Source: Timonella corticicola (GTDB lineage Bacteria; Actinomycetota; Actinomycetes; Actinomycetales; Cellulomonadaceae). Taken from it: a stretch of 64,000 nucleotides of DNA. The stretch covers positions 124,001 through 188,000 of the forward strand of contig NZ_JBHUOP010000001.1 of the NCBI RefSeq assembly GCF_042683685.1. The letters run 5' to 3'. The notes under the pieces are model-generated. The model was given only the letters and a program-made list of their open reading frames with translations, was not told where the DNA came from and searched no databases. This document shows positions 45,113-54,653 of the stretch, piece after piece. The position numbers and the translations under genes are program-made. Position 1 is the first letter of the stretch. Each line of letters opens with the position of its first letter.

Positions 45113-45136
45113 GTTCGCTAGCAGGGGGTAGCGAAC
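45113..45136 (+). promoter_or_regulatory. Hairpin between gluA and gluB
   Basis: GTTCGCTA (45113-45120) and TAGCGAAC (45129-45136) pair perfectly around an 8-base G-rich loop. The 208-base gap between gluA and gluB is unusually long within an operon. A processing or attenuation element that adjusts binding-protein levels would fit. Confidence 0.5.
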
Positions 45137-45211
45137 CCAGCCCACCAAGGCCGTTCATCCGGCGTACCCAATAGTTCTCACCGACTATCCATTTCGAAAA
45201 AGGAGAGCACA

Positions 45212-46042
45212 ATGCGCACAACCTACAAGGCAATTGCGGCTGCCGCAGCCGCAACCATGCTTCTCGCCAGCTGTGGGGGAGGGTCCGAAAATCCGAGCGG
45301 TGACGGTGACAAGATCACCATTGGCATCAAGTTCGACCAGCCAGGACTCGGATTCAAAGAAGGCGACAGCTACACCGGCTTTGACGTTGAGGTGGCCAGG
45401 TATGTCGCCGACAAACTCGGCTACGCCGAGGACCAGATTGAGTGGGTCGAAGCTATCTCGGCGAACCGCGAGGAAATGCTCAAGAACGGTCAGGTCGACA
45501 TGATCTTCGCGACCTATTCAATCACCGAATCCCGTGACGAGGTTGTGGACTTCGCAGGCCCATACTTCGTGGCTGGACAGGACCTCCTCGTCCGTACCGA
45601 CGACACCTCCATCACAGGTCCAGAGAGCCTGGCAGGGAAGAACCTCTGCTCCGTATCCGGTTCGACCTCCGCACAGCGAGTCAAGGACGACTTCGACTCA
45701 GGAGATGGCATCAACCTGGTTGAGCAGCCAGGCTACTCCGAGTGCCTCTCACTTCTCCAAGGTGGCCAGGTCGACGCAGCCACCACCGATGACATCATCC
45801 TTGCAGGACTCGCAGCTGAAGAAGGATCAGGTGCGTTCAGGGTGGTTGGAAACCCATTCTCCGAGGAACGTTACGGAATCGGTATCCCAGAAGGTTCGGA
45901 TCAGTGCAACGCGATCAACGAAGCCGTCCAGGCAATGATCGATGACGGATCCTGGGAGACGGCAATCGCCGAGGCTACCGACGGCACCGGGTACACGCCA
46001 AATGCAAGCCTGAACCCACCAACCCTGGTGGAGTGCAAGTAA
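45212..46042 (+). CDS. gluB: Glutamate-binding lipoprotein of ABC transporter
   Basis: A 276-residue lipoprotein with lipobox LLASC, Cys21. The mature protein is a type 2 binding fold: ITIGIKFDQPGLGFKEG, then YTGFDVEVARYVADKLG, then DMIFATYSITESRDEVVDFAGPY-type residues and GKNLCSVSGSTSAQ. Two further Cys (SECLSL and DQCNAI) may form a disulfide. AAGGAGAG precedes the ATG. It supplies amino acid, probably glutamate, to the GluCD permease. Confidence 0.9.
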   Translation: MRTTYKAIAAAAAATMLLASCGGGSENPSGDGDKITIGIKFDQPGLGFKEGDSYTGFDVEVARYVADKLGYAEDQIEWVEAISANREEMLKNGQVDMIFATYSITESRDEVVDFAGPYFVAGQDLLVRTDDTSITGPESLAGKNLCSVSGSTSAQRVKDDFDSGDGINLVEQPGYSECLSLLQGGQVDAATTDDIILAGLAAEEGSGAFRVVGNPFSEERYGIGIPEGSDQCNAINEAVQAMIDDGSWETAIAEATDGTGYTPNASLNPPTLVECK

Positions 46043-46130
46043 CCCGATAGCACCGTCAAGGGTGTGGGCGGCCAACCTGTGCCGCCCACACCCACAACGT
46101 GAATTCCCATAGGGAAGGAACTCATCGCAC

Positions 46131-46805
46131 ATGTCTGATTTTCTTAGCGTGCTGTCGGAGTACAACATCGCTGGAGCGTACTGGGTCAACATTCGACTCG
46201 CGTTCTTCAGCGGAGTCTTCGCATTCACGCTTGGCCTGATTCTGGCGCTCATGCGTATTTCGCCAGTGCGCTCCCTGCAGTCGATTGGCAGCACCTATGT
46301 CACCCTGATGCGCAATACCCCGCTCACCGTGATCGCAGTCTTTGCGATCCTCGTGCTGTGGCCGGTCCTTGGCGTGACGTTCAGTCGAGACTTCCAAGCA
46401 AATTTCTTCTGGCTCGCGGTCTTGTCGCTATCCGTCTATCATGCATCGTTCTTCTGCGAGGCGATTCGCTCAGGGGTCAATACCGTTCCGGCGGGCCAAG
46501 CAGAGGCAGCGCGTGCCATCGGCTTGAGTTTCTTTCCCGCAGCATGGCACGTCATTATGCCCCAGGCTTTCAGAGGCGCAATCGCGCCTATCGGTAACAC
46601 CCTCATCGCGTTGATCAAGAACACGACCGTCGCCGCAGCCGCCTCGGTCCCTGAGGTTTCGGTCCTCATGCGCGAGATGATCGAAAACAACGGTAACTAC
46701 GTCATGCCAATCTTCCTCACCATCGCGCTCGGCTTTGTGATCATTGTGATTCCGGTGGGCATGCTCACCACGATCGCGTCGCAGAAACTGGCGGTGTCCC
46801 GATGA
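46131..46805 (+). CDS. gluC: Glutamate ABC transporter permease
   Basis: A 224-residue permease of the HisM/GlnP type, with about five membrane helices. The cytosolic EAA-like loop reads EAARAIGLSFFPAAWHVIMPQAF. It starts 88 bases after gluB behind GGAAGGAA and overlaps gluD by four bases (ATGA), so the two permeases are translationally coupled and likely form a heterodimer. Confidence 0.9.
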   Translation: MSDFLSVLSEYNIAGAYWVNIRLAFFSGVFAFTLGLILALMRISPVRSLQSIGSTYVTLMRNTPLTVIAVFAILVLWPVLGVTFSRDFQANFFWLAVLSLSVYHASFFCEAIRSGVNTVPAGQAEAARAIGLSFFPAAWHVIMPQAFRGAIAPIGNTLIALIKNTTVAAAASVPEVSVLMREMIENNGNYVMPIFLTIALGFVIIVIPVGMLTTIASQKLAVSR

Positions 46806-47743
46806 GTAGTCAATCCGTTCTCTTTGATGCTCCAGGCCCGAAGGCCCGTCGCAATATCCTGATCGCAAACATCTTGGGCACGTTGCTCATCGTTGGCGGT
46901 ATCGCTTGGATTGTCAGCAGACTGAACGATGCCGGACAGTTCGAAGCACGTCTGTGGAAGCCTCTGATCGAGCAGTCAGCCTGGGTCAACTTCCTGCTCC
47001 CCGGTCTGCGTAACACCTTGATTGCCGCGGCACTCTCCATCGTGCTTGCAACCACTATCGGCACACTCTTTGGTGTGGGGCGTTTGTCTTCACATGCGCC
47101 CGTGCGTTGGGTGTGTGGTGTGATCGTTGAGTTTTTCCGCGCGGTCCCGGTCCTGATCATGATGGTTGCAGGTTGGGTCCTCTTCTCTCGTATGGCCTTC
47201 ATTCCCCGCGAGCATGCACCTTTGATCGCGGTGGTTGTCGCGCTGACTCTCTATAACGGCGCAGTGATCGCTGAACTCGTGCGTTCTGGTGTGCATGGCC
47301 TGCCCAAGGGGCAACGGGAGGCCGGCCTTGCGATTGGCATGACCCGCAGTCAGAGCCTACGCAACATTGAACTTCCTCAAGCTCTTCTGGCGATGCTCCC
47401 TTCCCTGGTGAGCCAGTTTGTGGTCGTTTTGAAGGACTCGGCGCTTGGACAGATCATCACCTACCAGGAACTGCTGCGTCAGGCGCGTCTCCTTGGTTCG
47501 CGTTCACCGATGCCGGTACTGCAAGCGCTTCTCGTGGCGGCGGTCATCTTTATCCTGATCAACTATCTGTTGACCAAGTTCGCTGAGATCGCGGCCCGTC
47601 GAGTCTCGGCACGCACCACCGCCAAGACTCGCCTACCTGCGGCACCTGACATGCAGGTCGAGGTTGCCGCAGCACACGTGAAGGTTGACCCCCCGGAGGA
47701 CATACCGAATCGTCCGCGGCAGAATCCACTCAATCCCAACTAG
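46802..47743 (+). CDS. gluD: Glutamate ABC transporter permease
   Basis: A 313-residue permease, longer than GluC through an N-terminal extension and a charged, Pro-rich C-terminal tail of about 45 residues (after RVSARTTAKTRL). The EAA-like loop is REAGLAIGMTRSQSLRNIEL, followed by PQALLAMLP. It begins in the gluC stop codon (ATGA). It ends the gluABCD operon and is followed by an intrinsic terminator. Confidence 0.9.
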   Translation: MSSQSVLFDAPGPKARRNILIANILGTLLIVGGIAWIVSRLNDAGQFEARLWKPLIEQSAWVNFLLPGLRNTLIAAALSIVLATTIGTLFGVGRLSSHAPVRWVCGVIVEFFRAVPVLIMMVAGWVLFSRMAFIPREHAPLIAVVVALTLYNGAVIAELVRSGVHGLPKGQREAGLAIGMTRSQSLRNIELPQALLAMLPSLVSQFVVVLKDSALGQIITYQELLRQARLLGSRSPMPVLQALLVAAVIFILINYLLTKFAEIAARRVSARTTAKTRLPAAPDMQVEVAAAHVKVDPPEDIPNRPRQNPLNPN

Positions 47744-47761
47744 GATCGGATGTATCACCGT

Positions 47762-47794
47762 AAACCCCACGGGCTTGCTTGGCTCGTGGGGTTT
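47762..47794 (+). terminator. Terminator of gluABCD
   Basis: AAACCCCACG (47762-47771) pairs with CGTGGGGTTT (47785-47794). It begins 19 bases after the gluD stop. Confidence 0.8.
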
Positions 47795-47879
47795 GCTGTG
47801 AGTGGCGTCCGGTGCGGGTCTGACTTCTGAGCCGGGAGTCGGTGCCGATGAACAGTGTGTAGATCAGCCTGAAAGGAAC

Positions 47880-48689
47880 ATGACGATGCTTGATTTTCTT
47901 GGCGGTTCTGCCGGCTTGGATTTGAGTGTTCAAGTCATCGTGCTATTGGCGTTTGCTGGGTTTGCTGCCGGATGGGTTGATGCGGTTGTCGGAGGCGGTG
48001 GGCTCATTCAACTTCCCGCGCTGCTGTTGATTCCCGGTATCTCGCCGGTTCAAGCACTGGCCACCAATAAGGTTGGCTCGATCATGGGTACCTCGGTGTC
48101 TGCATTCACCTACTACCGCCGTGTGCACCCGGATATGCGTACAGCCCTGCCAATGGCACTGGCGGCCCTTCTTGCCGCGATCGGTGGGGCACGTGCCGCG
48201 ATTCTGCTTCCTGCCGAGGCGCTGAAACCCATCGTGGTGGTCGTGCTGATCGGCGTGGGTATCTACACGGCTGTTCGCCCGAAACTAGGGGAGCAGTCCG
48301 CCCTACGCTGGGAGGGACGCAAGCATGTTGGCATCGCTCTGCTATGGGGCACGATCATTGGTTTCTATGACGGGATTCTCGGTCCTGGCACCGGTAGTTT
48401 TCTCGTGATCGCGCTGGTCGGTGGACTCGGCTACGCATTCTTGCCTGCAACGGCGATTGCGAAGGTCGTGAACCTGGCAACGAATCTTGGCGCACTCATA
48501 CTTTTTGTTCCCACCGGTGCCGTGGTGTGGGGCGTCGGGCTGCTCATCGGCATCACGAATATCTTTGGTGCGTACGTTGGCGCCCGCATGGCGGTCGCCC
48601 GTGGCTCGCGCTTTGTGCGCATCGCTTTCCTGTGCGTGGTGAGCGTGTTGATTGTACGGTTGATCTGGGATATCGCGACCGGCAACTAG
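47880..48689 (+). CDS. TSUP (TauE/SafE) family transporter
   Basis: A 269-residue membrane protein with eight or so hydrophobic segments. The family signatures GWVDAVVGGGGLIQLPALLL (first half) and GFYDGILGPGTGSFLVIALV (second half) are both present, as is NKVGSIMGT. TSUP proteins move sulfite, sulfonates or other sulfur-containing anions; the substrate is not indicated. The ATG at 47880 has GAAAGG upstream; the earlier GTG at 47802 is rejected. Confidence 0.9.
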   Translation: MTMLDFLGGSAGLDLSVQVIVLLAFAGFAAGWVDAVVGGGGLIQLPALLLIPGISPVQALATNKVGSIMGTSVSAFTYYRRVHPDMRTALPMALAALLAAIGGARAAILLPAEALKPIVVVVLIGVGIYTAVRPKLGEQSALRWEGRKHVGIALLWGTIIGFYDGILGPGTGSFLVIALVGGLGYAFLPATAIAKVVNLATNLGALILFVPTGAVVWGVGLLIGITNIFGAYVGARMAVARGSRFVRIAFLCVVSVLIVRLIWDIATGN

Positions 48690-49014
48690 CGCTGTGGCAC
48701 ACATTGCGCATAGAGCCGCTGTTGCCGCTGTCTCGGTTTTCTTGCGTAACATCGCCGACAGCACCGCAACATTGGATTTCCGACGAGTCCCCGACTCTCA
48801 GCAGCACCGCCATCTGCCGCCACGGGAGCTGTGTTTGTGGCGCTTTGCATTGACCTCAGCGAGCGATGCGGAACTTCAAACGTGTAGGGACGAATACCGT
48901 CGAGAACTTCTAGTTGCGTACCTAGAAATTAAGTGTCCTGATCAGGCATGTCCTCGGTAGAGTACGGGTACTGCGCGAACGAGTTCTTAAGTTGCCGAGA
49001 CAGGAAGGTCGTTA
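48690..49014. other. Spacer without a supported gene
   Basis: An 88-codon frame starting with GTG at 48694 has no ribosome site and no recognisable features, so it is not called. A small dyad TTCTAG...CTAGAA occurs near 48907-48927. AGGAAGG at 49001-49008 serves the small membrane protein that follows. Confidence 0.35.
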
Positions 49015-49368
49015 ATGACCGATTTTCTGGTGGGCCGCCTGACGGATTTCATTGCCTGGGTCTTTGGTGTGTTTCTCGTCTGGCGTTTGTCTGTTCTCGA
49101 GTGCCTCTTCATCAACATTGGTTCTGGGAGTTGACTGACGGCTGCCCTGAACGTTGTCCTCGTGGTTTCACTTGCTGCTGCCGCCCGATGCCGCGGATAT
49201 CGGCGGACGGGTTTGGTCTTTGTCGGATTGATGCTGGGACTAGCATCGTTTGTGCTGTCGATTGCCCTGCCTGAAACGGTGTTTACCTTTGCAATCGTTG
49301 CTGTGCAGGTCGTCCTTGCTCTGGCGCTTACGAGGACGGCACGACAACCTGCACCAACGTCGGATTGA
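49015..49368 (+). pseudogene. Small membrane protein frame interrupted by one in-frame TGA
   Basis: ATG 49015, behind AGGAAGG, opens MTDFLVGRLTDFIAWVFGVF and reaches a TGA at 49132-49134 after 39 residues. The same frame then continues without a break as LTAALNVVLVVSLAAAARCR, two more hydrophobic segments and a stop at 49366. Read through, it would be a 117-residue three-span protein. Either this is a nonsense-inactivated gene, or there are two tiny genes, the second from GTG 49162. Its neighbour at 49385 is also a small membrane protein. Confidence 0.45.
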
Positions 49369-49384
49369 TACGAGGAGGAATCTA

Positions 49385-49780
49385 GTGTCCCCGGTTGATT
49401 CTCATCTGTTGAGCGGTATCCTGCTCAGCCTTGTGATTCTGATGCCCACGGTCTTATCTGCTCGTGGCGCGATTAGGAAACTCAAGCTGCCGGTCGATGC
49501 TGTGGGTTTTGTTCTCGGGACTGGGACTTTATTCTGCTTCGCTTTTGTAGACGCGCCTGATCACGTACCAGGTATCACGCCCGCGATACTGGCCGTTGGA
49601 TTCTCGGTGTTCTGGTTGATCTTGGCTAACCCTGATGCGTGGTTCGCTGAACCGGCGAGAACATGGTCCGTTGTGGAGGTAGAGAGCGTTCACCGGGGGT
49701 TTTCGTTCTATGTCTATCGCTGGGGTGTTCCTCTGTGGTTGCTAGAGATCGGGGTGTTTTGGATCTGGTACAACCTATAA
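49385..49780 (+). CDS. Small membrane protein, unknown family
   Basis: A 131-residue protein from a GTG at 49385 behind GAGGAGG (49371-49377). Four hydrophobic segments are visible: about residues 7-24, 39-55, 62-80 and 110-130, with EPARTWSVVEVESVHRGF as a polar loop. It follows the interrupted frame by 16 bases and probably shares its transcript. No family recognised. Confidence 0.6.
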   Translation: MSPVDSHLLSGILLSLVILMPTVLSARGAIRKLKLPVDAVGFVLGTGTLFCFAFVDAPDHVPGITPAILAVGFSVFWLILANPDAWFAEPARTWSVVEVESVHRGFSFYVYRWGVPLWLLEIGVFWIWYNL

Positions 49781-49800
49781 CCGGGTCCGAAGCGGCGAGG

Positions 49801-51009
49801 CTAAAGCAGTCCCTCGTAAACATCGAGCAGTGCGCGGACGTGGGTGTTTTGCGAGACGGCCTCGGACGCGTTCAGTAGTGCTTTGCTCATCTGTTCGACT
49901 TGAATGGGGTCCGCGCACAGGCTGTCGAGCGCAGCAGCCAGACCCGCAGCATCGGGTCCGAAAGCTGCGGTCGCGGTGCCGTCGGGGAACATCTCCAACA
50001 AGTCAGGATCGCTCACCACCGCGGGCAGGAGGGACGCCATCGCCTCAAGCAATACCATCGGCTGGTTGTCAAAGTCGTACGAAGAGGACACGAACACGTG
50101 GTGAGTTTGCATCGCTGCCAGCACATCTTCCTGCGGCACGGGGCCGTGCATGGTGACTCGATCATCCAACCCAAGCCTGTGGACGAGTCGTTTTGTTGGG
50201 GCAAAGGCGACGCCTTCGCCATACAGATTGGCGACGAAATTGCTCGTCATCTGCGAAAGTGCAGTCAGGAAGATGTCGGGTCGCTTTTCTGGGGACACCC
50301 GTCCGCACCACATAATGCGCAGCGGCTCATCCGGGGACAGGACACGAGGCTGGGAATTGCCGACTCGTCGTAAAGCAGAATCCTCCAACCCATTCGAAAT
50401 GATCGACACAGGGCGAGAAACGCCCTGATCAACCAGTTTCTGCGCGAAATGCGCAGACGGAACAACGACGTGATCGGCAAAGTTTGCCTGGTTGATCATG
50501 AGCCGCCACATGCGGCGAGCCACTCGACCCCGGTTGTAGCGGGTGTCGGTGGACGGCGCGAGCGTGTGGGGGATGCGGGCGCCGTGCATACGCGCCAGCA
50601 GAGCTGTGGAAACAGACGGGAGAGGCAGAACCGACGCCGAATACACGTCAACGCGGCCATGCATGGTCTGGACGGACGGGATCGACAGATCGCGCGCCGC
50701 CTGCAGACCCGCCAAAGCCGCGAACATCTCCGAATGAACGTGAACCACATCGATCTGACGGCGCATAAACTCAGCCTTCATCAGCTCGTACGTGTGCGCA
50801 TACGGCCATGTAAACGGGTACCCATCCGGCTTGAAAATAGGGGAGGCCGGGAGCGCCACCACCGAATCATCGGTTGAGGGCTCAAACCGGGGACAAAATA
50901 TTGTCACCTCGTGCCCGAGGGATTCCAGCGATTCCTTCGCGGCCTTGACGGCGGTTTGGACCCCGCCAAGCGACGGCAGGTAGTAGTCAGTGACCATAGC
51001 GATATGCAC
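49801..51009 (-). CDS. GT4-family glycosyltransferase
   Basis: A 402-residue GT-B glycosyltransferase. The N-terminal acceptor domain shows MVTDYYLPSLGGVQTAVKAA and VVHVHSEMFAALAGL. The donor domain has IMWCGRVSPEKRPDIFLTAL and the EX7E motif region SSSYDFDNQPMVLLEAMAS (the usual E-x-F-G is replaced by D-F-D-N-Q). Similar enzymes are the mannosyl or glucosyl transferases of actinobacterial glycolipids. GTG at 51009 is the usual start for this type (VHIAMVTDYYLP); an ATG at 50997 is an alternative. The long extension to 51396 is antisense to the next gene and rejected. Confidence 0.82.
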   Translation of the reverse strand: MHIAMVTDYYLPSLGGVQTAVKAAKESLESLGHEVTIFCPRFEPSTDDSVVALPASPIFKPDGYPFTWPYAHTYELMKAEFMRRQIDVVHVHSEMFAALAGLQAARDLSIPSVQTMHGRVDVYSASVLPLPSVSTALLARMHGARIPHTLAPSTDTRYNRGRVARRMWRLMINQANFADHVVVPSAHFAQKLVDQGVSRPVSIISNGLEDSALRRVGNSQPRVLSPDEPLRIMWCGRVSPEKRPDIFLTALSQMTSNFVANLYGEGVAFAPTKRLVHRLGLDDRVTMHGPVPQEDVLAAMQTHHVFVSSSYDFDNQPMVLLEAMASLLPAVVSDPDLLEMFPDGTATAAFGPDAAGLAAALDSLCADPIQVEQMSKALLNASEAVSQNTHVRALLDVYEGLL

Positions 51010-51144
51010 GGGGCAAGTATACGGTTTGCTATTCGTGCGCGGTATGGGGTTAGCGTCCCTCAGCGCATGTGATGGGCGTGGCCAGCGGAACCGGTGCAAG
51101 GGGTTGTCCACAGTTTTGTGGCTCGCATCCGCAGGAGAGCGCGC

Positions 51145-53208
51145 GTGCGTATGATTGCGCTCATGGTAGGAAGCGAATCCGAAACATCCGTCCGGCCTCA
51201 GGTGGTCGTCACTGGCGCGAACGGATTTTTGGGCAGGCATGTGACCCGTGAGCTGTTGGCGTACGGCTATCACGTGATTGCTATGGCCCGAAGCGCTGCG
51301 GCGTTGCGCGAAACCAACCCGCCCGAGGTCGAGCCGCTCATCACCACGCTCGCTGACCTGGGTTCGGCTGACCTCCCACACGGTGGCCTTCCGCACGATG
51401 CGGTCCTAAACAACGGCCCCTTTGACGGGGACCACGCGCGGTCTGGCTCCTTGCGGGGTGACACCCCGCGGGCTGGCCTCCCCAAGGTGGACGCGATCAT
51501 CCACTGCGCCGGACTGTCCTCGCCGTGGGGCCACGAGGCCGAGTTCGAGGAAGCCAACGTCGCAGGAACCCGCAACGTCCTCAAGTTCGCGCAACGCAAC
51601 AACATCTCCCGGATCGTTTTCGTGTCCTCGCCCAGCGTTTACAGTGCACGGCGCGACCGGCTGAACATCCGCGAATCCGAGTTTGACCCGAACAACCACC
51701 TCAACCACTACATTGCCTCCAAAATCCGCGCCGAAGAACTGCTCCAACAAGCGCACGCACAAGGAGATCTGCCCGAACTCGTGATCATCCGGCCGCGTGG
51801 GTTGATCGGTGTTGGGGACACCAGCGTTATCCCGCGCCTGCTGCGCGTCAACGACCGGCTCGGCATCCCACTGTTCCGTGGCGGCTCAAACGTGGTTGAC
51901 CTGACCTCGGTAGAGAACGTGGCACTGGCACTGCGGCTCGCGGTGTCGACCCCGCACAGCAACGGCCGGGTCTTCAACATCACCAATGGTGACCCGCGTC
52001 CGCTCAAGGAACTCCTCGACCTCCTCATGGACCAGTTGGGTAAAACTGGGCGGTACTGGAACGCCAACGCCAAGGCGCTGTATGCGGTGGCCGGAGCAGT
52101 GGAATCGGTGTTCTCTCGGCTTCCCGGCAACCCCGAGCCGCCCGTGACCGTCTACACGGTGTCCACGATCGCCCATTCGCAAACCCTAGACATTTCCGCT
52201 GCTCGGGCCGACCTGAGTTATGAGCCCCGCGTGAGTATCGAGGAATCTATCGCGGCGTTCGCTCAGGATCTGCTGCGGAAACCGGAGTCGGTGGATGCTC
52301 CCCAGAGCGGGCCTATCCCCAATGACCACCGACTCAAATACTTCGCCTGCGGGCATACCCACCACACACCCTCCCAGATGTTCTCTGGCGGGGCAAAAGA
52401 ACGCCGCACCTTCCCATCAGGGGTATTCCTGTACGAACACCCGGGCGGGCATCGAGTCCTCTTCGACACCGGATACGCCCCACACCCGGGCCGCGGTGCC
52501 CGTGCTGTTGGCAGCGGTGGCGCTCGTGGGGAGCACACGCTGAGTTTGGCGGGTTTCAAAGGGTGGGCGTACGGGAAACTCCTGCCGCCCGTAGTCGCCC
52601 GCGAACAGGTGATCGACCAGCAGTTACGCGCCGCTGGAATCGCTCCCGAATCGATCAGCCACGTCGTCCTCTCCCACGGGCACCCCGACCACATCGGCGG
52701 TGTCCAATTCTTCCCACACGCCACGTTCGTTGTCTCGGCCGGGCTCGCGCGCAAGGTGCGCGCCTCACGCGTCAAGGACGGCGTATTTAGTGAGTTGCTG
52801 CCCGATTGGTTCGAGTCGCGGCTCCAGATTGTCGACGATACGGCTCTTTCATCCACCACGGTCGGCCCTCTGCGCGGTTACGATCTGTTCGGGGACGGAA
52901 CATACCTGATCACGCCACTTCCCGGCCACGCGCTGGGGCATGTTGGCGGATTCGTGGAGGGGAAGATACTGCTTGCAGGTGACGCCGCTTGGGGTGCTGA
53001 TCTGGCGGGGCGATGCGCCGATATGAAGCCCGTGCCTAAGTTCATTCAGGATGATGCGAAGACGTACATTCGCACGGCCCAGGAACTCGATGAGCTCTCA
53101 CGCTCAGGTGACATCACTGTTCTGTATAGCCACGACTCATATCTGCCTCAGTCTGACGGCAGTGCATCGGGCGGCAGCGCATCGGGCGGCAGCGTGGGGT
53201 GGCTATGA
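51145..53208 (+). CDS. Fusion of an extended SDR (3-beta-HSD-like) and a metallo-beta-lactamase hydrolase
   Basis: About 687 residues. The first part (to ~385) is an extended SDR: VVVTGANGFLGRHVTREL for NADP(H), SSPSVYSARRD, and the catalytic Tyr-x-x-x-Lys in HYIASKIRAEEL. The second part (about 400-665) is an MBL-fold hydrolase: VLFDTGYAPH, the metal site SHGHPDHIGG, LPGHALGHVGG and LLAGDAAW. The C-terminus is a SASGGSASGGS repeat encoded by a 15-base tandem. AGGAG suits a GTG at 51145; ATG 51151 and 51163 are alternatives. Its stop overlaps the next start (ATGA). OleD-type reductases of olefin/beta-lactone pathways are the nearest functional analogy. Confidence 0.8.
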   Translation: MRMIALMVGSESETSVRPQVVVTGANGFLGRHVTRELLAYGYHVIAMARSAAALRETNPPEVEPLITTLADLGSADLPHGGLPHDAVLNNGPFDGDHARSGSLRGDTPRAGLPKVDAIIHCAGLSSPWGHEAEFEEANVAGTRNVLKFAQRNNISRIVFVSSPSVYSARRDRLNIRESEFDPNNHLNHYIASKIRAEELLQQAHAQGDLPELVIIRPRGLIGVGDTSVIPRLLRVNDRLGIPLFRGGSNVVDLTSVENVALALRLAVSTPHSNGRVFNITNGDPRPLKELLDLLMDQLGKTGRYWNANAKALYAVAGAVESVFSRLPGNPEPPVTVYTVSTIAHSQTLDISAARADLSYEPRVSIEESIAAFAQDLLRKPESVDAPQSGPIPNDHRLKYFACGHTHHTPSQMFSGGAKERRTFPSGVFLYEHPGGHRVLFDTGYAPHPGRGARAVGSGGARGEHTLSLAGFKGWAYGKLLPPVVAREQVIDQQLRAAGIAPESISHVVLSHGHPDHIGGVQFFPHATFVVSAGLARKVRASRVKDGVFSELLPDWFESRLQIVDDTALSSTTVGPLRGYDLFGDGTYLITPLPGHALGHVGGFVEGKILLAGDAAWGADLAGRCADMKPVPKFIQDDAKTYIRTAQELDELSRSGDITVLYSHDSYLPQSDGSASGGSASGGSVGWL

Positions 53209-54653
53209 GTGGGTTTACGGAGCAGTTGGCCTTCAAACTCGGTGTGGTGCGGCACTTTGCGCGGGTTCGATGGGGAGCTAGATACCGGGACGTTGCGGCG
53301 CTGAGGAAGGCCCAACTCGCGGGGTTAAGGAGGCAGGTTCGGTTCTGGGAGGAGAACTCGCCTTACATTGCTGAACACTTGCGCGTGACTCAGTCTGGCT
53401 GTGGGGCTGCATCAGATATCGAATCCCTGGCTGGGTCTGGGGCTAAGCTTGGGTCCAGAGGCAGCGCGGTACCGGCGTTCATCGTGGAGAACAGTGCACA
53501 GGATGCTGCCCTGCGGGAACTGGTTGAAACGTTGCCGGTCATGGACAAGCCCACGATGATGGACCACTTCAACGAGCTCAACACCGCTGGACTCGATCGA
53601 GATACCGCACTTGAGGTCGCCATACGCAGCGAGAAAGATCGAGACTTCTCCGCCGACATGGATGGAATCTCAGTGGGGCTGTCTTCCGGCACGTCAGGGC
53701 ATCGCGGACTGTTTGTGGTCAGTAAGGCTGAACGCGCTGAATGGGCCGGAACGATTCTCGCGCTCGCGCTGCCCAAAGGGAAAATCCTAGGACACAAGAT
53801 CGCCCTGTTCCTGCGTGCGGGAAACCAACTGTATGACTCCATTGGTTCGCGGGCAGTGCACTTCGAATACTTCGACATATATAAGCCACTCACCGAAAAC
53901 CTAGCGGCACTGAACGCCCTGCAACCCACGATTCTGGTTGCACCACCCTCTGTGCTCAGGGACATTGCCGCAGCCCAAGAAGCGGGAACCATCTCAGTAG
54001 CGCCACAAAAAATCTTCACGGCAGCCGAAGTCCTCGAACCCATTGACGAACGCTACTTCAAACGGGTGTTCAAGCACGACATCATCCACCAGATCTACCA
54101 GTGCACCGAAGGACTCCTTGGGGTTACCTGCCAGTACGGAACGATGCACCTCAACGAAGACGCCGCGATCTTTGAAAAACAGTACGTCGATTCTCACCGG
54201 TTTATCCCCATCGTCACCGACTACCGACGCACCACCCAACCCATCGTGCGATACAGACTCGGTGACATACTCGTCGAAAAGCAAGGAAAATGCCTGTGTG
54301 GAAACCCTGCCACAGCTATTGATCGGATTGAAGGGCGCTCGGGGGACACCCTCGAACTCACCGATGCTGACGATTACAGCGCAACCATCTACGCGGACAT
54401 GGTTTCGCGGGCCATGCTGTATGCCGATGGTGTTGAGGAATATCGGATCGTGCAGCGAGAACCCGGTGCGATTGACGTCTACCTTAGGCCCCAATCTGGT
54501 GTTGCGCGGTTAGTGTGTGAAGACTCCGTCCACACTGAACTCACAGTACTACTTAACCGATTCAACCTCGGACAACTCACTATCAACTACCACACCTACA
54601 CGCGCGATACCAGCGCAAAAATGCGCCGCGTAGAAAGGGCATTTTTATCATGA
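53205..54653 (+). CDS. F390 synthetase-related adenylate-forming enzyme
   Basis: A 482-residue protein of the PaaK/CapK/F390-synthetase branch of adenylate-forming enzymes. VGLSSGTSGHRGLFVVS is the nucleotide-binding P-loop analogue, followed by RAGNQLYDSIGSRAVHFEYF, the TAAEVLEP motif and YQCTEGLLG, and YRLGDILVEK with CLCGNP. The last shows the Cys pair of the metal-binding site in this branch. It matches the TIGR02304-type putative adenylate-forming enzymes. ATG 53205 overlaps the upstream stop; a GTG at 53199 is possible. It would activate a carboxylic acid for the neighbouring KAS III and SDR. Confidence 0.85.
   Translation: MSGFTEQLAFKLGVVRHFARVRWGARYRDVAALRKAQLAGLRRQVRFWEENSPYIAEHLRVTQSGCGAASDIESLAGSGAKLGSRGSAVPAFIVENSAQDAALRELVETLPVMDKPTMMDHFNELNTAGLDRDTALEVAIRSEKDRDFSADMDGISVGLSSGTSGHRGLFVVSKAERAEWAGTILALALPKGKILGHKIALFLRAGNQLYDSIGSRAVHFEYFDIYKPLTENLAALNALQPTILVAPPSVLRDIAAAQEAGTISVAPQKIFTAAEVLEPIDERYFKRVFKHDIIHQIYQCTEGLLGVTCQYGTMHLNEDAAIFEKQYVDSHRFIPIVTDYRRTTQPIVRYRLGDILVEKQGKCLCGNPATAIDRIEGRSGDTLELTDADDYSATIYADMVSRAMLYADGVEEYRIVQREPGAIDVYLRPQSGVARLVCEDSVHTELTVLLNRFNLGQLTINYHTYTRDTSAKMRRVERAFLS

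Noticed and set aside
48694..48960. 88-codon plus-strand frame after the TSUP gene
   Set aside because: No ribosome site, no domain, and composition unlike the neighbouring genes.
49132..49134. TGA as a selenocysteine codon
   Set aside because: The protein is a small hydrophobic membrane protein with no redox motif, and no SECIS-like hairpin is apparent after the codon.
51010..51396. N-terminal extension of the glycosyltransferase
   Set aside because: It overlaps the 5' end of the divergent SDR-MBL gene and lacks similarity; the family starts at the VHIAMVTDYYLP stretch.
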